Source of the DNA: Streptomyces decoyicus
GTDB taxonomy: Bacteria > Actinomycetota > Actinomycetes > Streptomycetales > Streptomycetaceae
DNA: 64,000 nucleotides
Assembly (NCBI RefSeq): GCF_019880305.1
Contig: NZ_CP082301.1
Location: 7,502,001-7,566,000, forward strand
Direction of reading: 5' to 3'
The notes under the pieces are model-generated. The model ran no database searches. It was not told the origin of the DNA and was given only the letters and a program-made list of their open reading frames with translations. How positions within the stretch are numbered: the stretch's first letter is position 1; the number at the start of each line of letters is the position of its first letter. Below, one piece after another: positions 1 through 7,655 of this stretch. The position numbers and the translations under genes are program-made.

Positions 1-33
1 CGCCCCACCTGTCCCGCGCCACCGGGAGCCACG

Positions 34-1176
34 GTGAGCGGCGGCCCGCTGCACGGACTGCGGGTGCTCGAACTCGCCGCGATCGGCCCCGCCCCGTACG
101 CCTGCATGATGCTCGCCGACCTCGGCGCCGAGGTGATCCGCGTCGACCGGCCCGGCCAGGACCGTGCCTTCGCCGCATGGCACCGCATCCTCGACCGCGG
201 CCGCCGCCCGGTCGCCCTGGACCTCAAGGACCCGGCCGGCACCAGGCTGTTGCTGCGGCTGGTGGACGGTGCGGATGTGCTGGTCGAGGGCTTCCGGCCA
301 GGGGTGGCCGAGCGGCTCGGCGTCGGACCCGCGGTGTGCCGTGCCCGCAACCCCGCCCTGGTGTACGGCCGGATGACCGGGTGGGGCCAGGACGGGCCGC
401 TGGCGCAGGCACCCGGCCACGACATCAACTACATCGGCCTCACCGGCGTGCTGCACGCCATCGGGCCGGCCGGCGGCGCTCCGGTCCCGCCGGTCAACCT
501 GCTCGGTGACTTCGGCGGCGGCGGGATGCTGCTGGTCGCCGGCATCCTCGCCGCGCTCTTCGAACGGTCGCGCTCCGGGCTGGGCCAGGTGGTGGACGCG
601 GCCATCGTGGACGGCACCGCCTCGCTGACGGGCATGCTGCTGGCCATGGCGCAGGCGGGCCAGTGGCGAGCGGACCGGGGCGGCAACCTCCTCGACGGCG
701 GGGCGCCCTTCTACGCCGTCTACACCTGCGCCGACGGCGAACATGTCGCGGTCGGCGCGCTGGAGGAGCGCTTCTACACGGCGCTGCTGGCCGGTCTCGG
801 ACTGGCCGCCGACCGGCTGCCGGACCGTGACGACCCCGCCAACTGGCCGGTTCTCCGGCGGGAGTTCGCCGACCGGTTCGCGACCCGTACCCGCGCGGAG
901 TGGACCGCGGCCTTCGACGGCACCCAGGCGTGCGTGACCCCGGTGCTCAGTCTGCGGGAGGCCGCCGGGCACCCGCACCACCGGGCACGCGGCACCTTCC
1001 TGAGCACCGACGAGGGCGTTCAGCCCGCCCCGGCACCCCGGTTCGGGCGCACCCCCGCAGGGCCGGACCCGGCGGCGGCGCCCGACGGGCCCTGCCCGCG
1101 GCTGCTCGCCGACTGGGGGCTGACGGAAGCGGAGAGCGCCCGGCTGGCCGCCGCCGAGCCGGCCCCGGCCGGCTGA
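34..1176 (+). CDS. Alpha-methylacyl-CoA racemase (CoA-transferase family III fold)
   Basis: 380 aa, GTG start behind a GGGAG site. It belongs to the CaiB/BaiF class III fold. Two spots point to a 2-methylacyl-CoA racemase rather than a CoA transferase: His129 in 'PGHDINYIGLTG' and Asp159 in 'NLLGDFGGGG'. These align with the His/Asp pair that does 1,1-proton transfer in mycobacterial MCR. Racemases of this type interconvert (R)- and (S)-2-methylacyl-CoA thioesters in the cytosol. It lies at the edge of a polyketide cluster and upstream of a citramalate-type synthase, so it may set the configuration of a 2-methyl-branched starter. That role is inference; it could equally be a general lipid enzyme just outside the cluster. 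A hairpin follows the gene. Confidence 0.85.
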   Translation: MSGGPLHGLRVLELAAIGPAPYACMMLADLGAEVIRVDRPGQDRAFAAWHRILDRGRRPVALDLKDPAGTRLLLRLVDGADVLVEGFRPGVAERLGVGPAVCRARNPALVYGRMTGWGQDGPLAQAPGHDINYIGLTGVLHAIGPAGGAPVPPVNLLGDFGGGGMLLVAGILAALFERSRSGLGQVVDAAIVDGTASLTGMLLAMAQAGQWRADRGGNLLDGGAPFYAVYTCADGEHVAVGALEERFYTALLAGLGLAADRLPDRDDPANWPVLRREFADRFATRTRAEWTAAFDGTQACVTPVLSLREAAGHPHHRARGTFLSTDEGVQPAPAPRFGRTPAGPDPAAAPDGPCPRLLADWGLTEAESARLAAAEPAPAG

Positions 1177-1203
1177 GCCCTGCCCGCCGCGGCCGGCGGG
1201 CCA

Positions 1204-1237
1204 AGGGCTGCCCCGCCAGGGGTTGCGGGACAGCCCT
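1204..1237 (+). terminator. Probable terminator after the racemase gene
   Basis: Inverted repeat with 13-nt arms (1204-1216 and 1225-1237), one C/A mismatch and an 8-nt loop, followed by a short T run. It starts 28 nt after the racemase stop and suggests that rmlA-like transcription starts separately. Confidence 0.55.
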
Positions 1238-1379
1238 TTGGGGTGTCTCCCCTCAGGCGCCGGAAAACCAGCGGGGGTTGAGCGCGCCGCGACCCGCCCG
1301 CCGCATTCTGCGCCGGCAGGTCCCAGGCCGCCCGCCGCCGTGCAGCGGCGGCCGGCGACGCGGTGAGGAAGGACTTCCC

Positions 1380-2444
1380 ATGAAGGCACTCGTGTTGGCC
1401 GGCGGGCTGGGCAGCCGGCTGCGCCCGTTCAGCCATTCCATGCCCAAGCAGCTGATCCCGATCGCCAACCGCCCGGTGCTCGTCCATGTGATGGAAGGCC
1501 TGCGCGCCCTCGGGGTCACCCGGGTCGGAGTGATCGTCGGGGACCGCGGCCAGGAGATCGCGGCCGCGCTCGGCGACGGCACCGGCCTCGGCGTCGAGCT
1601 CACCTACATCCGGCAGCACGCACCGCTCGGCCTCGCGCACTGCATCACCATCGCTCAGGACTTCCTCGGCGACGACGACTTCGTGATGTATCTGGGCGAC
1701 AACATGCTCACCGACGGGGTGGCCGACATCGCCCGGCAGTTCCGGGAGGACCGGCCCGCCGCCCAGGTGGTGGTGCACAAGGTGCCCGACCCCAGGGCGT
1801 TCGGGGTCGCCGAGATCGACGAGAACGGCCGGGTGGTGCGGCTCGCGGAGAAGCCCGCCGAGCCGCGCAGCGACCTCGCGATGACCGGCGTCTACTTCTT
1901 CACCCCGGCCGTGCACGAAGCGGTCGCCGCGATCGAGCCGAGCGCCCGCGGCGAACTGGAGATCACCGACGCGCTCCAGTGGATGGTGTCCCACGGTGCG
2001 GAGGTACGGGCACGGATCTACTCCGGCTTCTGGAAGGACACCGGCAAGGTCGAGGACGTCCTGGACTGCAACCGCGAACTCCTCGACCGGCTCGCGCCGT
2101 CCGTGCGCGGCGACGTGGACGGGGCGAGCGAGGTGTCCGGCCCGGTCGTGATCGAGGAGGGCGCCCGGGTCATCCGCTCCCGCATCACCGGCCCGGTCAT
2201 CATCGGCGCCGGCACCGTGGTGGAGGACAGCCACATCGGCCCGCACACCTCCATCGGCCGGGACTGTGTGCTGACCGCGGCGGAGGTGGAGTACTCCATC
2301 ATGCTGGACGGGGCGACGGTCCGGCGCGTCGGCGGGGTCCGCGGCTCGGTCATCGGCCGGGACGCGACGGTCTCGTCGGCCGTCCGCACCCGCTGCTCCC
2401 GCCTCGTCGTCGGCGACCACTCCAGCGTCGAGGTCGCCGCCTGA
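1380..2444 (+). CDS. Glucose-1-phosphate thymidylyltransferase, long form
   Basis: 354 aa. ATG at 1380, preceded by GAGGAAGG. It forms dTDP-glucose (or another NDP-sugar) from a nucleotide triphosphate and a hexose-1-phosphate, the entry step to deoxysugars. The N-terminus has the nucleotide-binding signature 'LAGGLGSRLRP' (residues 6-16), then 'MPKQLIPI' and a sugar-binding 'YLGDNML' region. After about residue 240 there are hexapeptide-like repeats ('GPVVIEEGARV', 'GPVIIGAGTVV') that form a left-handed beta helix. This makes it the ~355-residue form found in antibiotic clusters (StrD-like), not the ~290-residue housekeeping RmlA. It implies a glycosylated product, but no other sugar genes are in the window; they may lie to the left. 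Confidence 0.9.
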   Translation: MKALVLAGGLGSRLRPFSHSMPKQLIPIANRPVLVHVMEGLRALGVTRVGVIVGDRGQEIAAALGDGTGLGVELTYIRQHAPLGLAHCITIAQDFLGDDDFVMYLGDNMLTDGVADIARQFREDRPAAQVVVHKVPDPRAFGVAEIDENGRVVRLAEKPAEPRSDLAMTGVYFFTPAVHEAVAAIEPSARGELEITDALQWMVSHGAEVRARIYSGFWKDTGKVEDVLDCNRELLDRLAPSVRGDVDGASEVSGPVVIEEGARVIRSRITGPVIIGAGTVVEDSHIGPHTSIGRDCVLTAAEVEYSIMLDGATVRRVGGVRGSVIGRDATVSSAVRTRCSRLVVGDHSSVEVAA

Positions 2445-2503
2445 GCGCGAGGCGGCGAGCAGGCACAGCAGCGTGCCCGGCGGGCTCCGGTCCACCCCGG
2501 TCC

Positions 2504-2534
2504 ACCGCCGGCCGGCCCGGCGCCGGCCGGCGGT
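2504..2534 (+). terminator. Strong GC hairpin after the thymidylyltransferase
   Basis: Perfect 13-bp stem (2504-2516 with 2522-2534) and a 5-nt loop inside the 293-nt spacer before the citramalate-type synthase. There is no T run, as is common for actinobacterial terminators. The rest of the spacer is C-rich with no gene seen. Confidence 0.55.
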
Positions 2535-2737
2535 CCCGTCGTCCTGCCCACCTTCTGCCGCCGGCCGGTCCCGCTGTCCTGCGCCCCTCGACCCGCCCGT
2601 GCCCCCCGCGCCCGGCGGCCCCTCGGCAGGGCCCGCGGCGGCTTGAGCGGCCCTCCATCCCCGCTCCACCCCACCGCCCGACCGTGACCGCTCCGAGCCG
2701 CCGACCGAGGGCGGCGTGAGTCAGGGACGGAGGGACC

Positions 2738-4375
2738 ATGGCCGAGCAGCGTTTCCAGCTCTACGACACCACCCTGCGCGACGGAACGCAGCAGGAGGGC
2801 ATGGTGCTCACGGTCGAGGACAAACTCGCCGTCGCGCGCCATCTGGACGCCTTCGGCGTCGGGTTCATCGAGGGGGGATGGCCGGGAGCGGTCCCCAAGG
2901 ACACCGAGTTCTTCCGCCGCGCGGAACAGGAACTGGACCTGCGCACCGCGCAGCTGGCCGCGTTCGGCGCCACCCGCAGGCCCGGCGCGATGGTGTCCAA
3001 CGACCCGCAGGTGCGTGCGCTGGTCTCCGCCGGCACACCGGTGGTGACCATCGTCGCCAAGAGCCATCCGCGCCATGTCGAACTGGCCCTGCGCACCACC
3101 CTCGCCGAGAACCTCGCCATGATCGGCAGTACCGTGCGCTTCCTCGTGCACGCCGGCCGGCGGGTCTTCGTCGACGCCGAGCACTACTTCGACGGCTACC
3201 GCCTCAACCGCGAATACGCCCTGGAGGTGGTGCGGATCGCCGCCGACGCGGGCGCGGAGGCGGTGGTGCTGTGCGACACCAACGGCGGGGGACTGCCGGA
3301 CCGGATCGGCGCGGTGGTCGACGACACCCGTACCGCGACCGGCGTCCGCCTCGGCATCCACTGCCACAACGACTCCGGCTGCGCGGTCGCCAACACCCTC
3401 GCGGCCGTCGACGCCGGCGCCGACCACGTCCAGGGCACCGCCCACGGGTACGGCGAACGCTGCGGCAACGCCGACCTCTTCACCGTCACGGCCAATCTGC
3501 TGCTCCAGCGCGGCCTGGAGGTGGTCTCGCTCGAACAGCTGCGGGAGATGAGCCTGTCCGCCCGGTCCGTCGCCGAACTGACCGGCATTCCGGTGCGTGC
3601 CGCCGCCCCGTACGTCGGTGCCGGCGCCTTCACCCACAAGGCAGGCCTGCACGCCTCCGCACTGCGCGTCGACCCCGGCCTCTACCAGCACATCGACCCG
3701 GCGCTGGTCGGCAACGCGATGCACACCCTCGTCTCCGACATGGGAGGCCGCTCCTCCGTGGAGCTCAAGGCCCGCGAACTGGGCTACGACGTCGAGGCCG
3801 GCTCCGAGCCGGTCGCCCGCGCCGCCGCCCGCATCAAGGACCTGGAGAGCCGCGGCTACAGCTTCGAGTCCGCGGACGCCTCGTTCGAACTGCTGCTGCG
3901 CGAGGAGCTCCAGGGGGCCGTCGCCGGATCGCTGGAGTGTCCCTTCGACGTCGAGACCTGGCGGGTCGGCGTCGACCGGCAGCCGGGTGGCGGCACCCGC
4001 ACCCAGGCCTCCGTACGGCTGCGGGTCGACGGGGTACCGCTGAGCGCCGCCGGCGAGGGCAACGGGCCGGTCAACGCCCTGGACCGCGCGCTGCACACCG
4101 CACTCGACCCGTTCTTCCCCGAGCTCACCGCGCTGGCGGTCGTCGACTACCAGGTGCGGGTGCTGCCCGGCAGCGGCGGCAGCGGCGCGGCCGCCCGGGT
4201 GCTGATCACCTTCAGCGACGGGCAGCGCCGCTGGGGCACCGTCGGCGTGGACGAGAACACCGTCGCCGCGTCCTGGCGGGCCCTGCTCGACGCGGTCCGC
4301 TATGTGCTGATCTCCGGTGCGCGCACCGGAGAGGACCGCTACCGGGCGCTGCCGACCGCCGCCGTTGCCGACTGA
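2738..4375 (+). CDS. cimA: Citramalate synthase family (2-isopropylmalate/homocitrate synthase-like)
   Basis: 545 aa. ATG with GGAGGG 5 nt upstream. The HMGL-like TIM barrel shows 'DTTLRDGTQQEGM' near the start and the metal-binding 'HCHNDSGCAVANTLAA' (about 209-224), then 'GTAHGYGERCGNADL'. A C-terminal LeuA-type dimer/regulatory domain follows (about 390-530). The length and N-terminal signature fit the CimA group, which condenses pyruvate with acetyl-CoA to (R)-citramalate on the way to 2-oxobutyrate. Established CimA routes lead to isoleucine, 2-methylbutyrate or propionyl units. A copy inside a polyketide cluster suggests dedicated supply of a branched or odd-chain starter. The exact acceptor and acyl donor cannot be read from sequence. 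Confidence 0.8.
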   Translation: MAEQRFQLYDTTLRDGTQQEGMVLTVEDKLAVARHLDAFGVGFIEGGWPGAVPKDTEFFRRAEQELDLRTAQLAAFGATRRPGAMVSNDPQVRALVSAGTPVVTIVAKSHPRHVELALRTTLAENLAMIGSTVRFLVHAGRRVFVDAEHYFDGYRLNREYALEVVRIAADAGAEAVVLCDTNGGGLPDRIGAVVDDTRTATGVRLGIHCHNDSGCAVANTLAAVDAGADHVQGTAHGYGERCGNADLFTVTANLLLQRGLEVVSLEQLREMSLSARSVAELTGIPVRAAAPYVGAGAFTHKAGLHASALRVDPGLYQHIDPALVGNAMHTLVSDMGGRSSVELKARELGYDVEAGSEPVARAAARIKDLESRGYSFESADASFELLLREELQGAVAGSLECPFDVETWRVGVDRQPGGGTRTQASVRLRVDGVPLSAAGEGNGPVNALDRALHTALDPFFPELTALAVVDYQVRVLPGSGGSGAAARVLITFSDGQRRWGTVGVDENTVAASWRALLDAVRYVLISGARTGEDRYRALPTAAVAD

Positions 4376-4438
4376 ACCCGCCGGCGCGCCGCCGGGCACC
4401 CGGCCGCGCCGGCCGCGAACCACACTCCAGGAGTGGCT

Positions 4439-5473
4439 GTGCGAGTGGACGACATCTTCATCCGGGGGACCGCGACCAGGCTGCCCTCCTCTTTAGCGAT
4501 CGCCGACGCCGTCGCCGACGGAAGCTGCCCGCCCCAGGTGGCGCGGGCGACCGGCATGCTGTCGGTGGCCCACTCGCCGGACGAGTCGGCCGCCGAGATG
4601 GGCGCGGCGGCCGCCCGCGCGGCTCTCGCCAGGGCCGCGTCCGCCCCGGGCGACGTCGCGCTGATCCTGCACGCCGACACCTACCACCAGGGCCAGGACC
4701 TGTGGCCGGTCGCCTCCTACATCCAGCGGGAGGCGGTCGGCAACACCTGCCCGGCCATCGAGATCCGGCAGATGTCCAACGGCGGGATGGCCGCCCTCGA
4801 CCTCGCCACCGCCTACCTGACCGCCGCCGCAGGCCGCCGGGACGCCCTGCTCAGCGCCGCCGACCGGTTCTGCGCGCCCGGCATCGACCGCTGGCGCACC
4901 GACCCAGGAACCCCCTACGCCGACGGGGCCAGCGCCCTGGTGCTCTCCCGGCAGGGCGGCTTCGCCCGGCTGCGGTCGCTGGCGCTGCTCGCCGACCCCG
5001 AACTGGAGCCGATGCACCGCGGCGACGAACCCTTCGGCCCGGCCCCGTTCAGCCACCGCACCCCGGTCGATTTCGAGGAGGCCAAGCGCGCCTTCGTCGG
5101 CCGGGTCGGTATGTCCTTCGCCATCAGCCGCGCCAACACCGGCCAGCGCACCGTCGTCAAACAGGCCCTGGCGGACGCGGACCTGGAGCTGGCCGAGGCG
5201 GAGTGGGTGGTGCTGCCGCACTTCGGCCGCCGCCGGCTGGAGGCCATCTACTACCGGCCGTACGGCATCGACCCCGCCCGCACCACCTGGGAGTGGAGCC
5301 GCACCGTCGGCCACCTCGGCGCCGGTGACCAGTTCGCAGGCCTGGACCACCTCGTGACCTCGGGGCGGGCCGTGCCGGGCGACCGGGTCGTGCTCATCGG
5401 CGTCGGCGCGGGCTACAGCTGGGGCGCCGCCGTGGTGGAGATCTGCGACCGCCCCGCCTGGGCGCAGGGCTGA
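4439..5473 (+). CDS. KASIII-like acyltransferase with Ser-His-Asp triad
   Basis: 344 aa with GTG at 4439, 5 nt after AGGAG; an in-frame GTG at 4433 overlaps that site and is less likely. The fold is thiolase/FabH-like, but the nucleophile position is Ser113 ('RQMSNGGMAALDL') instead of Cys. The usual second His survives (His261 in 'VLPHFGRR'), and the usual Asn is Asp297 in 'GHLGAGDQ'. In known KASIII relatives, a Cys/Ser-His-Asp set is found in enzymes that transfer acyl groups in antibiotic pathways (CerJ/ChlB/DpsC types) rather than in normal FabH. It probably picks or transfers the starter acyl group. It may form a unit with the neighbouring citramalate-type synthase. Confidence 0.8.
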   Translation: MRVDDIFIRGTATRLPSSLAIADAVADGSCPPQVARATGMLSVAHSPDESAAEMGAAAARAALARAASAPGDVALILHADTYHQGQDLWPVASYIQREAVGNTCPAIEIRQMSNGGMAALDLATAYLTAAAGRRDALLSAADRFCAPGIDRWRTDPGTPYADGASALVLSRQGGFARLRSLALLADPELEPMHRGDEPFGPAPFSHRTPVDFEEAKRAFVGRVGMSFAISRANTGQRTVVKQALADADLELAEAEWVVLPHFGRRRLEAIYYRPYGIDPARTTWEWSRTVGHLGAGDQFAGLDHLVTSGRAVPGDRVVLIGVGAGYSWGAAVVEICDRPAWAQG

Positions 5474-5588
5474 GGCCCGCCCGCCGCCGGTCCGGACCCC
5501 GTCCGACCCGCACTCCAGCTCTGCTCAAGCACCCCCTGCCAGTCTGATGCCGCCGCCTGCGCGGCGCGTAACGAAGGGAAGGTCCGCC

Positions 5589-6569
5589 GTGGCGCCGACC
5601 GTTACCACCACCGGCACAACCCATGTCACCGAGCACACCGTCACGGTCGCCGCCCCGCCCGGCACCGTCTACGCCCTGGTCGCCGATGTCACCGCCTGGC
5701 CGCAGGTCTTCGGGCCGACCGTGCATGCCGAGGTGCTGGAGGAGGCCCGGGGCGAACAGCTGCTGCACATCTGGGCGTTCGCCAACGGCGAGGTACGCAA
5801 CTGGACGTCGCGCCGCACCCTCGACCCCGCCACCCACACCATCACCTTCCGCCAGGTCGTCTCCGCCGCGCCCGTGGCGTCGATGGGCGGGACCTGGCGG
5901 ATACAGCCCGATGACGACGGCGGCTGCCGGGTGGTGCTGCTGCACGACTACCGGGCCGTCGGCGACGATCCGGCCGCCGTCGCCCTCATCGAGCAGGCGG
6001 TCGACCGCAACAGCCGCGCCGAACTGGAGGCGCTGAAGAACGCCGCCGAACTCGCCGGCCGGCGCCACGAGACCACCTTCACCTTCAGCGACTCGGTGGA
6101 GATCGACGGTGCCGCCGCCGATGTCTACGCCTTCCTCGACCGCGCCGACCGCTGGCCCGAGCGGCTGCCGCACGTGGCACGGCTGGAGCTGACCGAGGAC
6201 GAACCGGGCCTCCAGCACCTGGACATGGACACCCGCAGTCCGGACGGCTCCACCCACAACACCACCTCCGTGCGGGTCTGCTTCCCCGACCGCGCGGAGA
6301 TCGTCTACAAGCAGCTTCGGGTGCCCGTCGCGATGGCCGGCCACACCGGCCGCTGGGAAATCACGCCACGCGGGCCGCACGGCACGGGTGTGGTCGCCAC
6401 CTCCTGGCACACTGTCACCCTCGATCCCGAGGGGGTGCGCCAGACGCTCGGGGCCGAGGCGACGCTCGAAGAGGCCCGCACCCTGGTGCGCAGGGCACTG
6501 GGGACCAACAGCTCGACCACGTTGCGCCATGCCAAGCAGTTCGCGGAGGAAGCACATGCCCGGACGTGA
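5589..6569 (+). CDS. Two-domain polyketide aromatase/cyclase (SRPBCC)
   Basis: 326 aa from a GTG preceded by GAAGGGAAGG. Two START/Bet v1-like halves are visible. The first runs about 10-150, with 'AAPPGTVYALVADVTAWPQV' at its start. The second runs about 165-320, opening 'EIDGAAADVYAFLDRADRWP'. Tandem SRPBCC proteins of this size are the didomain aromatase/cyclases of type II PKS systems, which set the first ring fold of the nascent poly-beta-ketone on the ACP. This ties the left part of the window to the minimal PKS 15 kb downstream. The next gene starts inside its last 14 bases, so the two are translationally coupled. Confidence 0.9.
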   Translation: MAPTVTTTGTTHVTEHTVTVAAPPGTVYALVADVTAWPQVFGPTVHAEVLEEARGEQLLHIWAFANGEVRNWTSRRTLDPATHTITFRQVVSAAPVASMGGTWRIQPDDDGGCRVVLLHDYRAVGDDPAAVALIEQAVDRNSRAELEALKNAAELAGRRHETTFTFSDSVEIDGAAADVYAFLDRADRWPERLPHVARLELTEDEPGLQHLDMDTRSPDGSTHNTTSVRVCFPDRAEIVYKQLRVPVAMAGHTGRWEITPRGPHGTGVVATSWHTVTLDPEGVRQTLGAEATLEEARTLVRRALGTNSSTTLRHAKQFAEEAHART

Positions 6570-7185
6570 CCTCAACGGGCCCGTCACCGTCATCAACCGG
6601 TTCCGCGTCAAGGGCGACACCGGTAAGTTCGAGCGGGAGTTCCACGAGCACTCCCAATTCCTGCGCAGACAACAGGGGTTCGACTTCCTGGTGACGGTGC
6701 GGCTCGTCGAACAGCCCCATGTCTACGTGCACTTGGGACACTGGCGCAGTCTGCGGAACTTCCTGGACGTCGTCCACGACGACACCTTCCTGGACCGGGT
6801 GCGCCGCCTCGGCGCGCTCGTCGAGACCGAGGCCGACCAGGCCGTCAGCCTGGGCCGGCTGCTGCACCACGACGCCGCCGTCGGTGACGCCGATGTCGTG
6901 CTCACCCACGCCCGGGTCCGCGGCTCGGGCGCGGAGTTCGAGCACCGCTTCGGCGCGCTGACGGACCGCTGGTCCCGGCTCGGCGGGTTCGGCGGCAGCG
7001 ACCTGCTGCGCTCCACCCTCAGCCCCATGACCTACCTCGGGCTGTCGTGGTGGCGCAACGGCGACGCCTGCGTCTCCGCGCTGCACGACCCGCAGGCCGA
7101 GGACCGGCTGCGGGAGGTCTCCGAGATCGCCGACGTCACCACCGAACGGACCGTGCACATGGCCTACCAGCGCGTCATCCGCTGA
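6556..7185 (+). CDS. Tandem ABM-domain protein (putative quinone-forming monooxygenase or cyclase)
   Basis: 209 aa. ATG at 6556 overlaps the aromatase gene by 14 nt, with GGAGGAAG upstream. Two ferredoxin-like ABM halves are seen, about 8-100 ('VTVINRFRVKGDTGKFEREF') and about 112-205 ('VVLTHARVRGSGAEFEHRF'). Single ABM proteins in aromatic polyketide clusters oxygenate the ring system without cofactor, and two-domain versions act as fused dimers. Some members of the fold act as cyclases instead. The overlap with the aromatase suggests a joint step in ring formation or early oxidation. The exact reaction is not known. Confidence 0.75.
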   Translation: MPGRDLNGPVTVINRFRVKGDTGKFEREFHEHSQFLRRQQGFDFLVTVRLVEQPHVYVHLGHWRSLRNFLDVVHDDTFLDRVRRLGALVETEADQAVSLGRLLHHDAAVGDADVVLTHARVRGSGAEFEHRFGALTDRWSRLGGFGGSDLLRSTLSPMTYLGLSWWRNGDACVSALHDPQAEDRLREVSEIADVTTERTVHMAYQRVIR

Positions 7186-7208
7186 CGCCGGCGCGCACGC
7201 GCACCCCA

Positions 7209-7238
7209 GGAGCCGAGGACCCACCGGTCCTCGGCTCC
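7209..7238 (+). terminator. Terminator closing the aromatase/ABM unit
   Basis: Perfect 13-bp stem (7209-7221 with 7226-7238) and a CACC loop, 23 nt after the ABM stop. A TATAGC (7264-7269) downstream is a possible -10 for the next unit. Confidence 0.7.
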
Positions 7239-7325
7239 GGCCGTTTCCGCCCGCGTCCGGACCGTATAGCGATCTTTGCGGCCGGACACGAGTTCCCTTC
7301 GAGCGCCCCGGCGCATCCTGCGGGC

Positions 7326-7526
7326 ATGGCCAACGACATACGGTTCACCGTGGTCCGGGGGAGACCGGACGAGGCCGAACTGGCCGCCGTCACCACCGTG
7401 TTGCTCGCCGTGCTGCGGGCCGGCGAAGCGGCCGGCCCCGGAGCCGGCGAGCCGCTGCCGCCCCGCGCCGGATGGGGCCGCGCACACGGCCCGCGCCGCT
7501 CACCCGTCGGCTGGTCCACGCCATGA
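7326..7526 (+). CDS. Acyl-CoA carboxylase epsilon subunit
   Basis: 66 aa. The opening 'FTVVRGRPDEAELAAVTTVL' is the typical signature of actinobacterial AccE/PccE epsilon chains, small proteins that bind and stabilise the alpha/beta core of acetyl- or propionyl-CoA carboxylase. The C-terminal part is basic and Pro-rich, without the usual Trp-rich ending. In most Streptomyces genomes the epsilon gene sits directly beside the beta gene; here the beta gene is 11.5 kb away at 19,065, with other units between. Together they would supply malonyl- or methylmalonyl-CoA, using a biotin (alpha) chain encoded elsewhere. There is no clear Shine-Dalgarno, so the start choice rests on the family motif. Confidence 0.75.
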   Translation: MANDIRFTVVRGRPDEAELAAVTTVLLAVLRAGEAAGPGAGEPLPPRAGWGRAHGPRRSPVGWSTP

Positions 7527-7655
7527 CCCCGCGGCCGCCGCGCGCACCGCACCACCGGCAGCCGCACACCGCCGGACGGGCCGCGCCCGGCGACCGCAAC
7601 GCACCGCCGCAGGGGCCGACCGGGCCCGTACACCACGACATGTGAGGGGGAGGCG

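Noticed and set aside
2018..4423. 801-residue open frame on the minus strand opposite the citramalate-type synthase
   Set aside because: Shadow frame caused by high GC at third positions; composition is Gly/Arg/Val-repetitive with no motifs, and the plus strand has a clear enzyme.
7047..7325. Longer in-frame reading of the epsilon-subunit gene
   Set aside because: The upstream part overlaps the ABM gene and a strong terminator; the family motif begins at the ATG at 7326.
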